From: Nansenia antarctica
Taxonomy: Eukaryota > Chordata > Actinopteri > Argentiniformes > Microstomatidae
Length of the DNA stretch: 64,000 nt
Direction of reading: 5' to 3'
NCBI GenBank assembly: GCA_963989245.1
Contig: OZ022347.1
Location: 104,544 to 168,543, forward strand
Position 1 is the first letter of the stretch, and each line of letters begins with the position of its first letter. Position numbers and translations under genes: made by a program. Of the stretch, positions 1 through 10,315 are shown one piece after another. The notes under the pieces are model-generated. The model was not told where the DNA came from, searched no databases, and saw nothing but the letters and a program-made list of their open reading frames with translations.

Positions 1-282
1 GAGAGAGGAGGGATGACAGGAAGGATGGGTGAGAGAGAGAAGGGATGACAGGAAGGATGGGTGAGAGAGAGAGAGGAGGGATGACAGGAAGGATGGGTGA
101 GAGAGAGAGAGGAGGGATGACAGGAAGGATGGGTGAGAGAGGGAGAGAGAGGAGGGATGACAGGAAGGATGGGTGAGAGAGAGAGAGAGAGAGGAGGGAT
201 GACAGGAAGGATGGGTGAGAGAGAGAAGGGATGACAGGAAGGATGCGTGAGAGAGAGAGGAGGGATGACATGCAGGATATGT
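1..282 (-). repeat. Minisatellite made of a SINE tail
   Basis: About eight units of roughly 30-40 bp, each a GA run followed by GGATGACAGGAAGGATG. Read on the minus strand this is the pyrimidine-rich tail (CATCCTTCCTGTCATCCC) of the tRNA-derived SINE whose head lies directly to the right at 283-356. The same tail occurs about twice in the SINE copy at 57451-57690, so the array looks like tail amplification. It runs off the left edge of the window. Confidence 0.75.
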
Positions 283-356
283 CCCCGGGCGGAATCGAAC
301 CGAGAACCCTGCGGTTACATGGTCGACGCTTAACCCGCTACGCCACCTAAGCGCCC
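283..356 (-). mobile_element. tRNA-derived SINE head (family A)
   Basis: On the minus strand the sequence begins GGGGCGCTTAGGTGGCG. It carries a Pol III A-box-like TGGCGTAGCGGGTTAAGC and a B-box-like GGTTCGATTCC. It is nearly identical to the head of the copy at 57451, apart from a few substitutions. It is a SINE rather than a tRNA gene: there is no proper acceptor-stem closure or anticodon arm, and the body continues into the repeated tail at 1-282. Confidence 0.8.
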
Positions 357-424
357 CAATTAAATGTATTTTCAAAATTGCACAATTACACTCAATGAAC
401 TCCACAGATGTAGTACAGTAGCAG

Positions 425-1335
425 CAGGGAAACAATGATTAGATCAGAGTTATTGTCCCCAGGGGGAAATTAATTTTCACACCACTGTACAGTATACTTA
501 AGCAATATCACACGAGAGGGAGTGTGTTATACTGAATATATATACTTCAGTATAACAGCACGGCCTCGAGTGTGATATTGCTTTTATACAACAGTTCTAC
601 AGCGCCATTTATTAGTTAACAGTAATAAGCGACACCCCACCCCCCGAATAGATTATGATTTGTTTGTTTATTTAATCATAAAAATAAACAAAAAATTGTT
701 CCGCAACTGAACTTCAAATGGACTGTTGCCTAGTAACCTGAACACAAACATGTAGTCTAATTAACGGTCATTTAGTAGAACATCTGTACATATAGTTAAA
801 AGTCCCAGTGCTGTTATACTGTATATCAGCACTCATGGAATGCCTCTTGTCCAATCAAATTACTTGGTCGGAACTAACTGTTGTATAAATATATACATAC
901 AACACCGTATAACACAGACAACAACAGACAGTACTACACATGACAGACACACACGTACACACACTCAGCGCGGTCTGTTATTTAAGGCAACAATGGCTGC
1001 GGGGATCAGGCTTTTGCCAAAGCGAGCCCTATTGCACCGTAGCGTTCTGTACCTACGCCCGGATGGCAGTGGGGCGAGGTACAGGTTGAGTGGGTGGGTG
1101 ATGTCCTGTTCTATTGTGGTGGCGATGCGTGAGATGGGCCCTGTTGTTTAGTGCTGTGAGGTTGGGTGCGGGGAGTCCAGTTATCCCGGCAGCAGTGTTG
1201 GTGATGCGGGTCAGTTTGGCCCGGGTGACAGTGAGCATGTTGAAGAAGCAGGAGGAACAGGACATGAGGATGGGCTGGGTGATGCTCTGGTACAGTAGGA
1301 GGAGAAGAGGGGGGGGAACATACAGTCCTTGAAGT
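425..1335 (-). mobile_element. LINE 3' fragment (CR1/L2/Rex1-like), interrupted
   Basis: The part at 425-500 carries the LINE tail motif ATTGTCCCCAGGGGGAAATT. The part at 885-1335 continues the same element, because an uninterrupted copy runs through both parts at 16550-16745. The minus-strand translation of roughly 1053-1330 resembles the degenerate C-terminal region of a CR1/L2-type reverse transcriptase. The gap between the parts is filled by the DNA element at about 501-885. It is a non-functional fragment. The clade assignment is by general resemblance only. Confidence 0.6.
501..885. mobile_element. MITE-like element, copy 1
   Basis: It starts near TTAAGCAATATCACACGAG and ends near GGAACTAACTGTTGTATAA. 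A second, similar copy lies at about 20309-20717. The left portion (about 503-587) is an imperfect palindrome, AAGCAATATCACACGAG against CTCGAGTGTGATATTGCTT. The insertion site can be read because the surrounding LINE is present without the insert at 16550-16745. No coding capacity is visible. The superfamily is not assigned. Confidence 0.65.
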
Positions 1336-1684
1336 TTGCGGATGAAGGTTAATGTGTGTATAGTTAGGCTACAGATGAATCTAACACATTAATCAACCGA
1401 TTATGTAGTTGACATCTTCATATTTTTACATTTTAAATCAGATTTGGATATATGAGACCAAGGACAAAAGGTTCAAGCTAAAAGTGAGAGAGATGCAGCC
1501 AGGTAAACAAGACAGAGTAGGAAGCTGGATTTAACAAACGGGCATCTTTAGTCTTTGTCTGTGTAATGGGAATGACGATACGCACCTTTGATTTGAAGGT
1601 AGACAGGTGTAGTCTAGTGGTACGCAGGACTACGGCGTATACCCACTAGGATTAAAATTAAAAAATAATTAAAAATTACAAAAT

Positions 1685-2090
1685 AAATGGCAAGCAAGTT
1701 TATTAGTACAGCACATTTCATACAACAGGGTCAATTCAAAGTGCTTTACATACAGCATTAAAAAAATACAGCAAGAGTAAGAAAATAAAAATGACAATGA
1801 ATAAAAGCAGATCTATGAAGTAAATAGATAAACCGTTAAAGACAATAGTTAATGGATAAAAGACATTGATAGAAATGTTTGTGTTTAATCATAACTGCTG
1901 CAAAACATGAAGGTTTTTAGCTTAGATAAATATAAATATTTTAAGGGTTTGGGCCTGTTTGATTTCTTCAGGGAGTTTGTTCCAGGAGCGTGCGGCAGCG
2001 TGACTGAAAGCTGCTGCACCGTGTTTTGATTTCACTCTCGGAATGATTCGCTTCATTAGTCTCTCAATGAGACGAAACACTGTCAGAGAG
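1685..2090 (-). mobile_element. LINE 3' end fragment
   Basis: The left end has the common teleost LINE tail (AAGTTTATTAGTACAGCACA then TTCAAAGTGCTTTACAT). On the minus strand, about 1960-2020 translates to a KAFSHAAARSWNKLPEE-like string, the conserved C-terminal motif of CR1/L2-type reverse transcriptases. The element is 5'-truncated and non-functional. The long GTAGAGAGAG array starts right at its inner end. Confidence 0.6.
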
Positions 2091-2100
2091 ACTGTAGGAG

Positions 2101-4795
2101 TCCTGTAGAGAGGTAGAGAGAGAGATAGAGAGAGGTAGAGAGAGATAGAGAGAGGTAGAGAGAGTGTAGAGAGAGTGTAGAGAGAGGTAGAGAGAGTGTA
2201 GAGAGAGGTAGAGAGAGATAGAGAGAGGTAGAGAGAGGTAGAGAGAGGTAGAGAGAGGTAGAGAGAGATAGAGAGAGAGCTAGAGAGAGGTAGAGAGAGG
2301 TAGAGAGAGGTAGAGAGAGATAGAGAGAGAGCTAGAGAGAGTGTAGAGAGAGGTAGAGAGAGGTAGAGAGAGATAGAGAGAGAGCTAGAGAGAGGTAGAG
2401 AGAGGTAGAGAGAGGTAGAGAGAGGTAGAGAGATAGGTAGAGAGAGTGTAGAGAGAGGTAGAGAGAGGTAGAGAGAGTGTAGAGAGAGAGGTAGAGAGAG
2501 GTAGAGAGAGGTAGAGAGAGGCAGAGAGAGGTAGAGAGAGGTAGAGAGAGGTAGAGAGAGTGTAGAGAGAGGTAGAGAGAGGTAGAGAGAGGTAGAGAGA
2601 GTGTAGAGAGAGGTAGAGAGAGGTAGAGAGAGGTAGAGAGAGGTAGAGAGAGGTAGAGAGAGGTAGAGAGAGTGTAGAGAGAGGTAGAGAGAGGTAGAGA
2701 GAGGTAGAGAGAGTGTAGAGAGAGGTAGAGAGAGGTAGAGAGAGGTAGAGAGAGTGTAGAGAGAGGTAGAGAGAGGTAGAGAGAGGTAGAGAGAGTGTAG
2801 AGAGAGGTAGAGAGAGGTAGAGAGAGGCAGAGAGAGGTAGAGAGAGTGTAGAGAGAGGTAGAGAGAGGTAGAGAGAGGTAGAGAGAGGTAGAGAGAGTGT
2901 AGAGAGAGGTAGAGAGAGGTAGAGAGAGGCAGAGAGAGAGGTAGAGAGAGGTAGAGAGAGGTAGAGAGAGGTAGAGAGAGGTAGAGAGAGGTAGAGAGAG
3001 AGAGGTAGAGAGAGGTAGAGAGAGGCAGAGAGAGGTAGAGAGAGGTAGAGAGAGAGAGGTAGAGAGAGGTAGAGAGAGTGTAGAGAGAGAGGTAGAGAGA
3101 GAGGTAGAGAGAGAGGTAGAGAGAGGTAGAGAGAGAGGTAGAGAGAGGTAGAGAGAGGCAGAGGGAGGTAGAGAGAGGTAGAGAGAGGTAGAGAGAGGTA
3201 GAGAGAGTGTAGAGAGAGGTAGAGAGAGGTAGAGAGAGGTAGAGAGAGGTAGAGAGAGAGGTAGAGAGAGAGCTAGAGAGAGGTAGAGAGAGGTAGAGAG
3301 AGATAGAGAGAGAGCTAGAGAGAGGTAGAGAGAGGTAGAGAGAGTGTAGAGAGAGGTAGAGAGAGGTAGAGAGAGGTAGAGAGAGGTAGAGAGAGGTAGA
3401 GAGAGATAGAGAGAGTGTAGAGAGAGGTAGAGAGAGGTAGAGAGATAGAGAGAGATAGAGAGAGGTAGAGAGAGAGAGGTAGAGAGAGGTAGAGAGAGGT
3501 AGAGAGAGGTAGAGAGAGTGTAGAGAGAGGTAGAGAGATAGAGAGGGGTAGAGAGGGGTAGAGAGAGGTAGAGAGAGGTAGAGAGAGGTAGAGAGAGGTA
3601 GAGAGAGGTAGAGAGAGGTAGAGAGAGGTAGAGAGTGTAGAGAGAGGTAGAGAGAGGTAGAGAGAGGTAGAGAGAGTGTAGAGAGAGTGTAGAGAGAGGT
3701 AGAGAGAGGTAGAGAGAGGTAGAGAGAGGTAGAGAGAGATCTAGAGAGAGGTAGAGAGAGGTAGAGAGAGGTAGAGAGAGGCAGAGAGAGGTAGAGAGAG
3801 GTAGGGAGAGGTAGAGAGAGGTAGAGAGAGGTAGGGAGAGGCAGAGAGAGTGTAGAGAGAGGGGTAGAGAGAGGTAGAGAGAGGTAGAGAGAGGTAGAGA
3901 GAGGTAGAGAGAGTGTAGAGAGAGGTAGAGAGGGGTAGAGAGAGGTAGAGAGAGGTAGAGAGAGTGTAGAGAGAGGTAGAGAGAGAGAGGTAGAGAGAGG
4001 TAGAGAGAGAGGTAGAGAGAGGTAGAAAGAGGTAGAGAGAGGTAGAGAGAGGTAGAGAGAGGTAGAGAGAGTGTAGAGAGAGGTAGAGAGAGAGAGAGGT
4101 AGAGAGAGGTAGAGAGAGAGGTAGAGAGAGGTAGAGAGAGGTAGAGAGAGAGAGGTAGAGAGAGGTAGAGAGAGGTAGAGAGAGGTAGAGAGAGGTAGAG
4201 AGAGGTAGAGAGAGTGTAGAGAGAGAGAGGTAGAGAGAGGTAGAGAGAGGTAGAGAGAGAGAGGTAGAGAGAGGTAGAGAGAGGCAGAGAGAGGTAGAGA
4301 GAGGTAGAGAGAGAGAGGTAGAGAGAGGTAGAGAGAGGTAGAGAGAGGTAGAGAGAGGTAGAGAGAGGCAGAGAGAGGTAGAGAGAGGTAGAGAGAGGTA
4401 GAGAGAGGTAGAGAGAGGCAGAGAGAGGTAGAGAGAGGTAGAGAGGCAGAGAGAGGCAGAGAGAGGTAGAGAGAGGTAGAGAGAGGTAGAGAGAGGCAGA
4501 GAGAGGTAGAGAGAGGTAGAGAGAGGTAGAGAGAGGTAGAGAGAGGTAGAGAGAGGTAGAGAGAGGTAGAGAGAGTGTAGAGAGAGGTAGAGAGAGGTAG
4601 AGAGAGAGGTAGAGAGAGGTAGAGAGAGAGAGGTAGAGAGAGGTAGAGAGAGGTAGAGAGATAGAGAGAGGTAGAGAGAGGTAGAGAGAGGTAGAGAGAG
4701 GTAGAGAGATAGAGAGGGGTAGAGAGAGGTAGAGAGAGGTAGAGAGAGAGAGGTAGAGAGAGTGTAGAGAGAGGTAGAGAGAGGTAGAGAGACTG
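2101..4795. repeat. 2.7-kb GTAGAGAGAG minisatellite
   Basis: About 2.7 kb of a 10-bp unit (GTAGAGAGAG). Variant units GTGTAGAGAG, GCAGAGAGAG, ATAGAGAGAG and AGCTAGAGAG are interspersed. The array is bracketed by a direct duplication of GACTGTAGGAGTCCTGTAGA (about 2089-2110 on the left, 4789-4812 on the right), suggesting it grew out of that segment. There is no open reading frame of note. Confidence 0.95.
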
Positions 4796-4812
4796 TAGGA
4801 GTCCTGTAGAGA

Positions 4813-5215
4813 GACTATAGCAGCTCTGCTCTGGTTCAGTCTATTGGTGATTCATGGGCTGTGATGTTGTGTGGCCTCCCTCCTAGTCATTTAGACCTCC
4901 CATGACAAACCCCGACCCTGCGTTGCGAGGCTTTACGAGGCCCTTGGCGTGCTGAGGCCTATGTTGGTGAAGTTCACTTTGAAAACACGTCACATTGTTA
5001 ACGTCAGTGTCATGAGGAGGTCAGCGTAGCAGCAGCCTTTCATCCTGGAAAACAGTGTCTAACCATTACTCTTCTGCTGCGTCACGCTCAGGCCCTTATG
5101 ATAAAGGATTAGCACCTGTATGCACCACAGAACCAGCTGGCCAGTTGCCATGGCTGGGATTAGGATCCAGAAATCAAAACACTAGAGACATTTGATGGCA
5201 TACATAATAATAATA
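4813..5215. other. Stretch without recognised genes
   Basis: About 400 bp of moderate-complexity sequence without a recognisable repeat, splice-flanked ORF or conserved motif. Given the + strand SLC23 exons further right, it may be intronic or upstream sequence of that gene. Confidence 0.4.
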
Positions 5216-6105
5216 GTCATAATCATAATAATAATAATAACTTTTTATTTGTATAGCGCTTTTCCTGCAAACGTTGCAGCTCAAAGTGCTTTAATCGTTA
5301 TATAATCATCATTTAATTATTTAGTCATTTAAAGGCAATATTAAAAAGATGGGTTTTTAGTCTTGACTTGAACATTATGTGCTGAGGTTGCATCCCTAAT
5401 GTAAACTGGCAGTGAGACACAATCTGGAGCATAAAATGAGAATGCAGCCTCACCAAATCTCTTCTTTTGTACATGTGGTACACAGAGAAAACCAGCGTCA
5501 GAAGACCTGAGAGCTCTATTGGGCTGATATGCTAGCAGAAGACCTGAGAGCTCTATTGGGCTGATATGCTAGCAGAAGACCTGAGAGCTCTATTGGGCTG
5601 ATATGCTAGCAGAAGACCTGAGAGCTCTATTGGGCTGATATGCTAGCAGAAGACCTGAGAGCTCTATTGGGCTGATATGCTAGCAGAAGACCTGAGAGCT
5701 CTATTGGGCTGATATGCTAGCAGAAGACCTGAGAGCTCTATTGGGCTGATATGCTAGCAGAAGACCTGAGAGCTTTATTGGGCTGATATGCTAGCAGAAG
5801 ACCTGAGAGCTCTATTGGGCTGATATGCTAGCAGAAGACCTGAGAGCTCTATTGGGCTGATATGCTAGCAGAAGACCTGAGAGCTCTATTGGGCTGATAT
5901 GCTAGCAGAAGACCTGAGAGCTCTATTGGGCTGATATGCTAGCAGAAGACCTGAGAGCTTTATTGGGCTGATATGCTAGCAGAAGACCTGAGAGCTCTAT
6001 TGGGCTGATATGCTAGCAGAAGACCTGAGAGCTCTATTGGGCTGATATGCTAGCAGAAGACCTGAGAGCTCTATTGGGCTGAATGGCATACATACATGCA
6101 CATAC
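5216..6105 (-). mobile_element. LINE 3' end with internal 37-bp array (family E)
   Basis: The left end has the tail (AAT repeats, then TTTGTATAGCGCTTTTCCTG), followed leftwards-to-rightwards by the 3' coding end. On the minus strand that coding end reads like RFGEAAFSFYAPDCVSL and MFKSRLKTHLFN, a LINE reverse-transcriptase C-terminus. Related copies lie at 10437-10800, 31260-31385, 54005-54180 and 57950-58215. An array of a 37-bp unit occupies the inner part. Confidence 0.65.
5498..6082. repeat. 37-bp minisatellite, ~16 copies
   Basis: The unit is 37 bp (starting AGAAGACCTGAGAGCTCTAT and ending GCTGATATGCTAGC), about 16 times over 585 bp, with only occasional substitutions (for example CTTTATT for CTCTATT). 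The same unit occurs about four times at 10620-10775 inside another copy of the same LINE. The unit therefore belongs to the LINE and was expanded independently at each locus. Confidence 0.95.
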
Positions 6106-6705
6106 CGGTACATATCCCTGTTGCTGAAATGAAACAAGTAAATTAGCTGAAATTAAGCATTTTTCCTCAACAAGAAGTTAAACGAGAAGTTGAAAAGGGC
6201 AGGAAATTCAATGAGGGGGGAGGGAGTCTTAATCATAATCAGCTCCTCTAAGTTTTTATTCAAGGCACTTGTAAAAGAGATAAGCCAAGAAACCAAAAAG
6301 AAACCAGTCAAGAATACATCCTAAAACTGTTTCCTGAAATATCCTCAAGTGTCAAGAGACACAGAGACAATGTGGTTTTAGAATTATAAGTTTGATTGAT
6401 TTAAGCCGATATACTATTACATACATCTTTAATGCATTTCATGAAGCAAAAATTCAAGTTCAAAAGCTGGCGTGATTGATGGCCCTCAGCAGATTGTTCC
6501 TGTTGTTGACTGTCAGACGGTTGAAGCAGGAGAGGGTGAACGGAAGCTTCTGGAAAGGAAAGCTTGAAACTGGTCAGTTCACACTCTCACACTCTCTTGT
6601 CCTCTCACCTCTTCCCTCGTTCCCTCGTTCTGGAACGTTAGTAAACAACAGCTGACTGCCCAGGTGCAGAGACCACTTTTCCATAACAGCAATAACTACT
6701 AGCAT
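6106..6705. other. Stretch without recognised genes
   Basis: I see no recognisable gene, RNA or named repeat here. The short ORFs entering from the right are CA-repeat artefacts. Confidence 0.4.
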
Positions 6706-6707
6706 AG

Positions 6708-6784
<77 letters not shown>

Positions 6785-7127
6785 ACGCACACACACACAC
6801 ACACACACTACATACACACACACTACATACACACACTACATACACACACACACACACACACACTACATACACACACACACTACATACACACACACACACA
6901 CACACACTACATACACACACACACTACATACACACACACACACATACACACACACACACACACACACTACATACACACACACACACACACACACACTACA
7001 TACACACACACACACGACATACTGCTACACACACACACTACATACTGCTATACAGACACATACACACACACACACACACACACACTGTACACTCTAGTCA
7101 TCATACTAACTGCTACACAACATGCTG

Positions 7128-7167
<40 letters not shown>

Positions 7168-7218
7168 CATACACTCTAGTCATCATATTAACTGCTACAC
7201 AGCATACACTACATACTG

Positions 7219-7276
<58 letters not shown>
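6708..7276. repeat. CA microsatellite with interspersed TACA blocks
   Basis: Long (CA)n runs alternate with CTACATACA, TGCTACACA and a repeated ACTCTAGTCATCATA segment (about 7090-7110 and 7171-7190). The segment repeat indicates higher-order duplication of the microsatellite and its flank. Confidence 0.95.
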
Positions 7277-7278
<2 letters not shown>

Positions 7279-7576
7279 GGAGGAGTTGCAGCTGAACAGC
7301 CTTGGCCCGCTAGTGTTCCTCTGTGAGTCAGGGTGTTGAGGAGCTGCACGTGCAAAAGGTTTTAATACTAAATAACATTAGAAAAAGGGTCGACTGTAGT
7401 ACCCTGACTGACCTGAGAGGGCAGCAGAGGTGATCTCTCTCACTCTTTCTGCTGCTCCTTCATTTCTGGAGAAATTATAGTATTATTCGAGTATTTGTCT
7501 CTCCGTGTCTCTCTAGAATGTTGCGCTACAAAGACCTCCAGACACAGCGAGCCAGTGAACTTCTAGGCCTTATTAG

Positions 7577-8010
7577 GATGGTAAATGGACTGACTTACAT
7601 AGCTATGCCTTTATCCAAAGACCTTTCCAACGGCCTCTCATTCACCCATCCACACACACATTCACACACCAATGGCGGCCAAGCTACCAATGCAAGGCGC
7701 CGGCCGGCCCGCTCATTGGGAGCAATTTGGAGTTCAGTGTCTTGCCCAAGGACACTTCGACATGTGGCCAGCCGGGGCTCAAACCGCCGATCTGCCGACC
7801 TTGCGATCATTAGACGGCGGCTCTACCTCCTGAGACACAGCCTCTACCTCCTGAGCCACAGCCTCTACCTCCTGAGACACAGCCTCTACCTCCTGAGACA
7901 CAGCCTCTACCTCCTGAGACACAGCCTCTACCTCCTGAGACACAGCCTCTACCTCCTGAGACACAGCCTCTACCTCCACCAACCTCTACCTCCTGAGACA
8001 CAGCCGCCCC
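7577..8010 (-). mobile_element. tRNA-derived SINE (family B) with amplified head
   Basis: On the minus strand it carries a CCGTCTAATGATCGCAAGG-type tRNA-like head, the block GTGTCCTTGGGCAAGACACTG, and a tail ending GTCAGTCCATTTACCA. Copies lie at 57112-57386 and 60248-60406, both also on the minus strand. Near the 5' terminus the 21-bp segment CTACCTCCTGAGACACAGCCT is repeated about eight times (7830-8000), while the 57386 copy has it once. Long in-frame peptides seen here on both strands are repeat artefacts. Confidence 0.75.
7830..8000. repeat. 21-bp minisatellite from a SINE head
   Basis: About eight copies of a 21-bp unit CTACCTCCTGAGACACAGCCT lie entirely inside the 5' head of the family B SINE. 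One unit reads GAGCCACAG instead of GAGACACAG. Because the length is divisible by three it is open in several frames, which produces spurious EVEAVSQ-type peptides on the minus strand. Confidence 0.95.
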
Positions 8011-8990
8011 AATTTAACACTATGTGCAAAGAATTGTCATGTTTACATTCTAGAATCGAGCTAATGTTCTAAAAAAAATGCCTCTTTGTCAATGGGCTAG
8101 TCTACACTGGCTCCCAGATACCTCAAACTTTAAAACCTGCTCTCCCTGCTGTCACAGTAACACTAGTGGTTGAAGAGTGGGTGGGTGCAGCCAGGCATAA
8201 TGGCTGACTGCCATTGACTGCATTTTGTTCAGTTGCCTTCTAGACACACATCAGCTCTTTGGTCTTCTTGACATTTTTTCGCCTGAGGAAACTAGCATTG
8301 AACCAGGAAGTTTAGATTAGGGAAGGTTCGTCAGACAAGGCAAAGCCACAGAAGAAGAAGAAGAAGAAGTCATCTGCATTATTATTGGATCAGGGTCAAA
8401 CCATCACTGTTACGCCTTATTCCCCAAGAGGAAAGGGGTACAGAACACACCCTTGGGGGACCCCACGTGATTAAAAAATCAGTTAATTTGATGTTGACCT
8501 TTAACACAATGGACTTGTGTTTGTCACCTTGTAAGAAGGCTGTAAGAGGTTTCTGGTACCCAGACACAGATTTGCATATTTAGAAACCCGTGGTTTGTTG
8601 TTTGGGAGACGTTTGTTCGCGTGCGTCACGCGGTGGGCCTGGAGATAATGGCGTCAGACACATAAACACATGTTCAATGTTCTATCAGCCTGGGAGGAGA
8701 CACAACTGCTCCAAACTGGCTTGTGACGTGGCGTAGCCATGAGGGTAATGAAGTGATATATATCACCTAAGAGACTTTGAAGCTTATCGTGGAGTCTAGA
8801 TTGTTCTAGTTATTCCTCGTGGGACATCAAAGGACAGTGCCTACCTGCAGCGTACCTGCGGGTTTAGTCAGCCTCAGAACCAGTTCCACAACAAGCTGTT
8901 GAAGCTAGAATGCGACTCAGTCACTCACCATGTGCACGACCGCGGGTGGAAGTGAAGTGAAGTGAGGGTTCTGGAACACTGCAACTGAGC
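8011..8990. other. Stretch without recognised genes
   Basis: It contains a short (GAA)n at 8350-8370 and otherwise moderate-complexity sequence. The short ORF around 8382-8567 (-) has no recognisable domain. Nothing is assigned. Confidence 0.4.
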
Positions 8991-9327
8991 TCTGGGTAGA
9001 ACTCTGGGTAGAACTCTGGGTAGAACTCTGGGTAGAACTCTGGGTAGAACTCTGGGTAGAGCTCTGGGTAGAGCTCTGGGTAGAACTCTGGGTAGAGCTC
9101 TGGGTAGAGCTCTGGGTAGAACTCTGGGTAGAGCTCTGGGTAGAACTCTGGGTAGAACTCTGGGTAGAGCTCTGGGTAGAGCTCTGGATAGAACTCTGGG
9201 TAGAGCTCTGGGTAGAACTCTGGGTAGAACTCTGGGTAGAGCTCTGGGTAGAACTCTGGGTAGAACTCTGGGTAGAGCTCTGGGTAGAGCTCTGGGTAGA
9301 ACTCTGGGTAGAGCTCTGGGTAGAACT
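8991..9327. repeat. 12-bp minisatellite, ~28 copies
   Basis: The unit is CTCTGGGTAGAR (R = A or G), about 28 copies with A/G variation at the last position. On the minus strand it is open as an SSTQ tetrapeptide repeat within a 155-codon ORF (8917-9384). I treat that ORF as a repeat artefact, as it lacks a conserved flank. Confidence 0.95.
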
Positions 9328-9359
9328 GGCAGAATTACATTGCAAGAAAGGACACTTTA

Positions 9360-9520
9360 CATTTACATTTAAATTGTTTGGCATTTAGCAGACGCCTTAT
9401 TCCAAAGCGACTTACAATCGATACATTTGACTAAGGCAAGTGAATCATCAATCCACCAGTCGTAGCAGGAAGAGTAATCCAGCTCAGGCCCGGGGCCATT
9501 GATAGAAGGAAAAACCTTCA
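9360..9520 (-). mobile_element. LINE 3' tail (family D)
   Basis: It contains the teleost tail CATTTAGCAGACGCCTTATT, then CAAAGCGACTTACAATCGAT and the CCTGAGCTGGATTACTC-type segment in minus orientation. Other copies are at 13980-14220 (+), 17640-17805 (-), 37235-37400 (+) and 55890-56050 (+). It is a 3' end only. Confidence 0.7.
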
Positions 9521-9660
9521 AAGTTTTTTTTACACTGGAGAGACAGTACCAGGGGGAGCAGTAGAAGTCTTAGGAGAGACTTAAACTATCCAGAACACAC
9601 TGCCATGGGAGTAAACAGAGGACGTTATAGCAAAACATGCATGTTGAAAATGTTGTCCCC

Positions 9661-10021
9661 TGACCCTAACCCTGACCCTGCCTGTCCTCTGTCCTGCAGT
9701 ACTGTAACCCTGACCCTGACCCTGTCCTGACCCTAACCCTGACCCTGCCTGTCCTCTGTCCTACAGTACTGTAACCCTGACCCTGACCCTGTCCTGACCC
9801 TAACCCTGACCCTGCCTGTCCTCTGTCCTGCAGTACTGTAACCCTGACCCTGACCCCTGACCCTAACCCTGACCCTGCCTGTCCTCTGTCCTGCAGTACT
9901 GTAACCCTGACCCTGACCCTGTCCTGACCCTAACCCTGACCCTGCCTGTCCTCTGTCCTGCAGTACTGTAACCCTGACCCTGACCCTGTCCTGACCCCTG
10001 ACCCTGTCTCCTGTCCTGCAG
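9661..10021 (+). repeat. Minisatellite carrying a repeated 3' splice-site sequence
   Basis: About five units of 63-67 bp. Each unit contains CCCTAACCCTGACCCTG (branch-point-like CTAAC/CTGAC), a pyrimidine tract and CTGTCCTGCAG followed by TAC. The array runs directly into the true acceptor of the SLC23 exon, whose AG is at 10020-10021 and is also followed by TAC. Decoy AGs end at 9699, 9766, 9833, 9896 and 9963 (the one at 9766 reads CTACAG). Reading on from a distal decoy hits a TAA within one unit. Confidence 0.9.
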
Positions 10022-10130
10022 TACGTGGACCTGAACTCCAGCAGGAACCTGCTCATCCTGGGGTTCTCCACCTTCAGCGGCCTGGTTCTGCCCACCTGGT
10101 TCCACTCAAACCCCGGCATCATAGATACAG
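10022..10130 (+). CDS. slc23a: SLC23 family transporter, exon (third from last)
   Basis: This is an internal coding exon of a sodium-dependent ascorbate/nucleobase transporter of the SLC23 (nucleobase-ascorbate transporter) family, a multi-pass plasma-membrane protein. The 36 complete codons begin YVDLNSSRNLLILGFSTFSG and continue through NPGIIDTG. The NSSRN...LGFS..GL.LP pattern is characteristic of vertebrate SLC23A1/SLC23A2 in a late transmembrane region. The acceptor is CTGTCCTGCAG at 10011-10021 and the donor GTACAC at 10131. The exon is 109 nt long and ends in phase 1, which matches the next exon. The paralogue (a1, a2 or a fish-specific member) cannot be settled from these exons. Earlier exons were not found in 1-9660, so the gene is partial here. 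The intron that follows is about 7.7 kb and is filled with mobile elements. Confidence 0.9.
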
Positions 10131-10155
10131 GTACACACACACGCACACGCACGCG

Positions 10156-10189
<34 letters not shown>

Positions 10190-10198
10190 TTGATACAG

Positions 10199-10243
<45 letters not shown>

Positions 10244-10259
10244 TACAGGTACACACACA

Positions 10260-10307
<48 letters not shown>

Positions 10308-10315
10308 TTGATACA
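10131..10315. repeat. CA repeats interspersed with TTGATACAGGT
   Basis: It begins exactly at the exon's 5' splice site. The segment around the donor (ATAGATACAGGTACACAC) is echoed as TTGATACAGGTACACACA after each CA run (about 10190, 10240 and 10308). The donor-site sequence has therefore been duplicated two or three times together with the microsatellite. Confidence 0.85.

Noticed and set aside
6574..6920. Cysteine/valine-rich ORFs on the minus strand (also at 9733-10337 and 63139-63348)
   Set aside because: They are translations of CA/GT microsatellites in alternative frames.
9661..9960. Interstitial telomere (CCCTAA) repeat
   Set aside because: Only single CCCTAACCCTGACCC motifs per 67-bp unit, not tandem hexamers; the unit is better explained as an amplified intron end.
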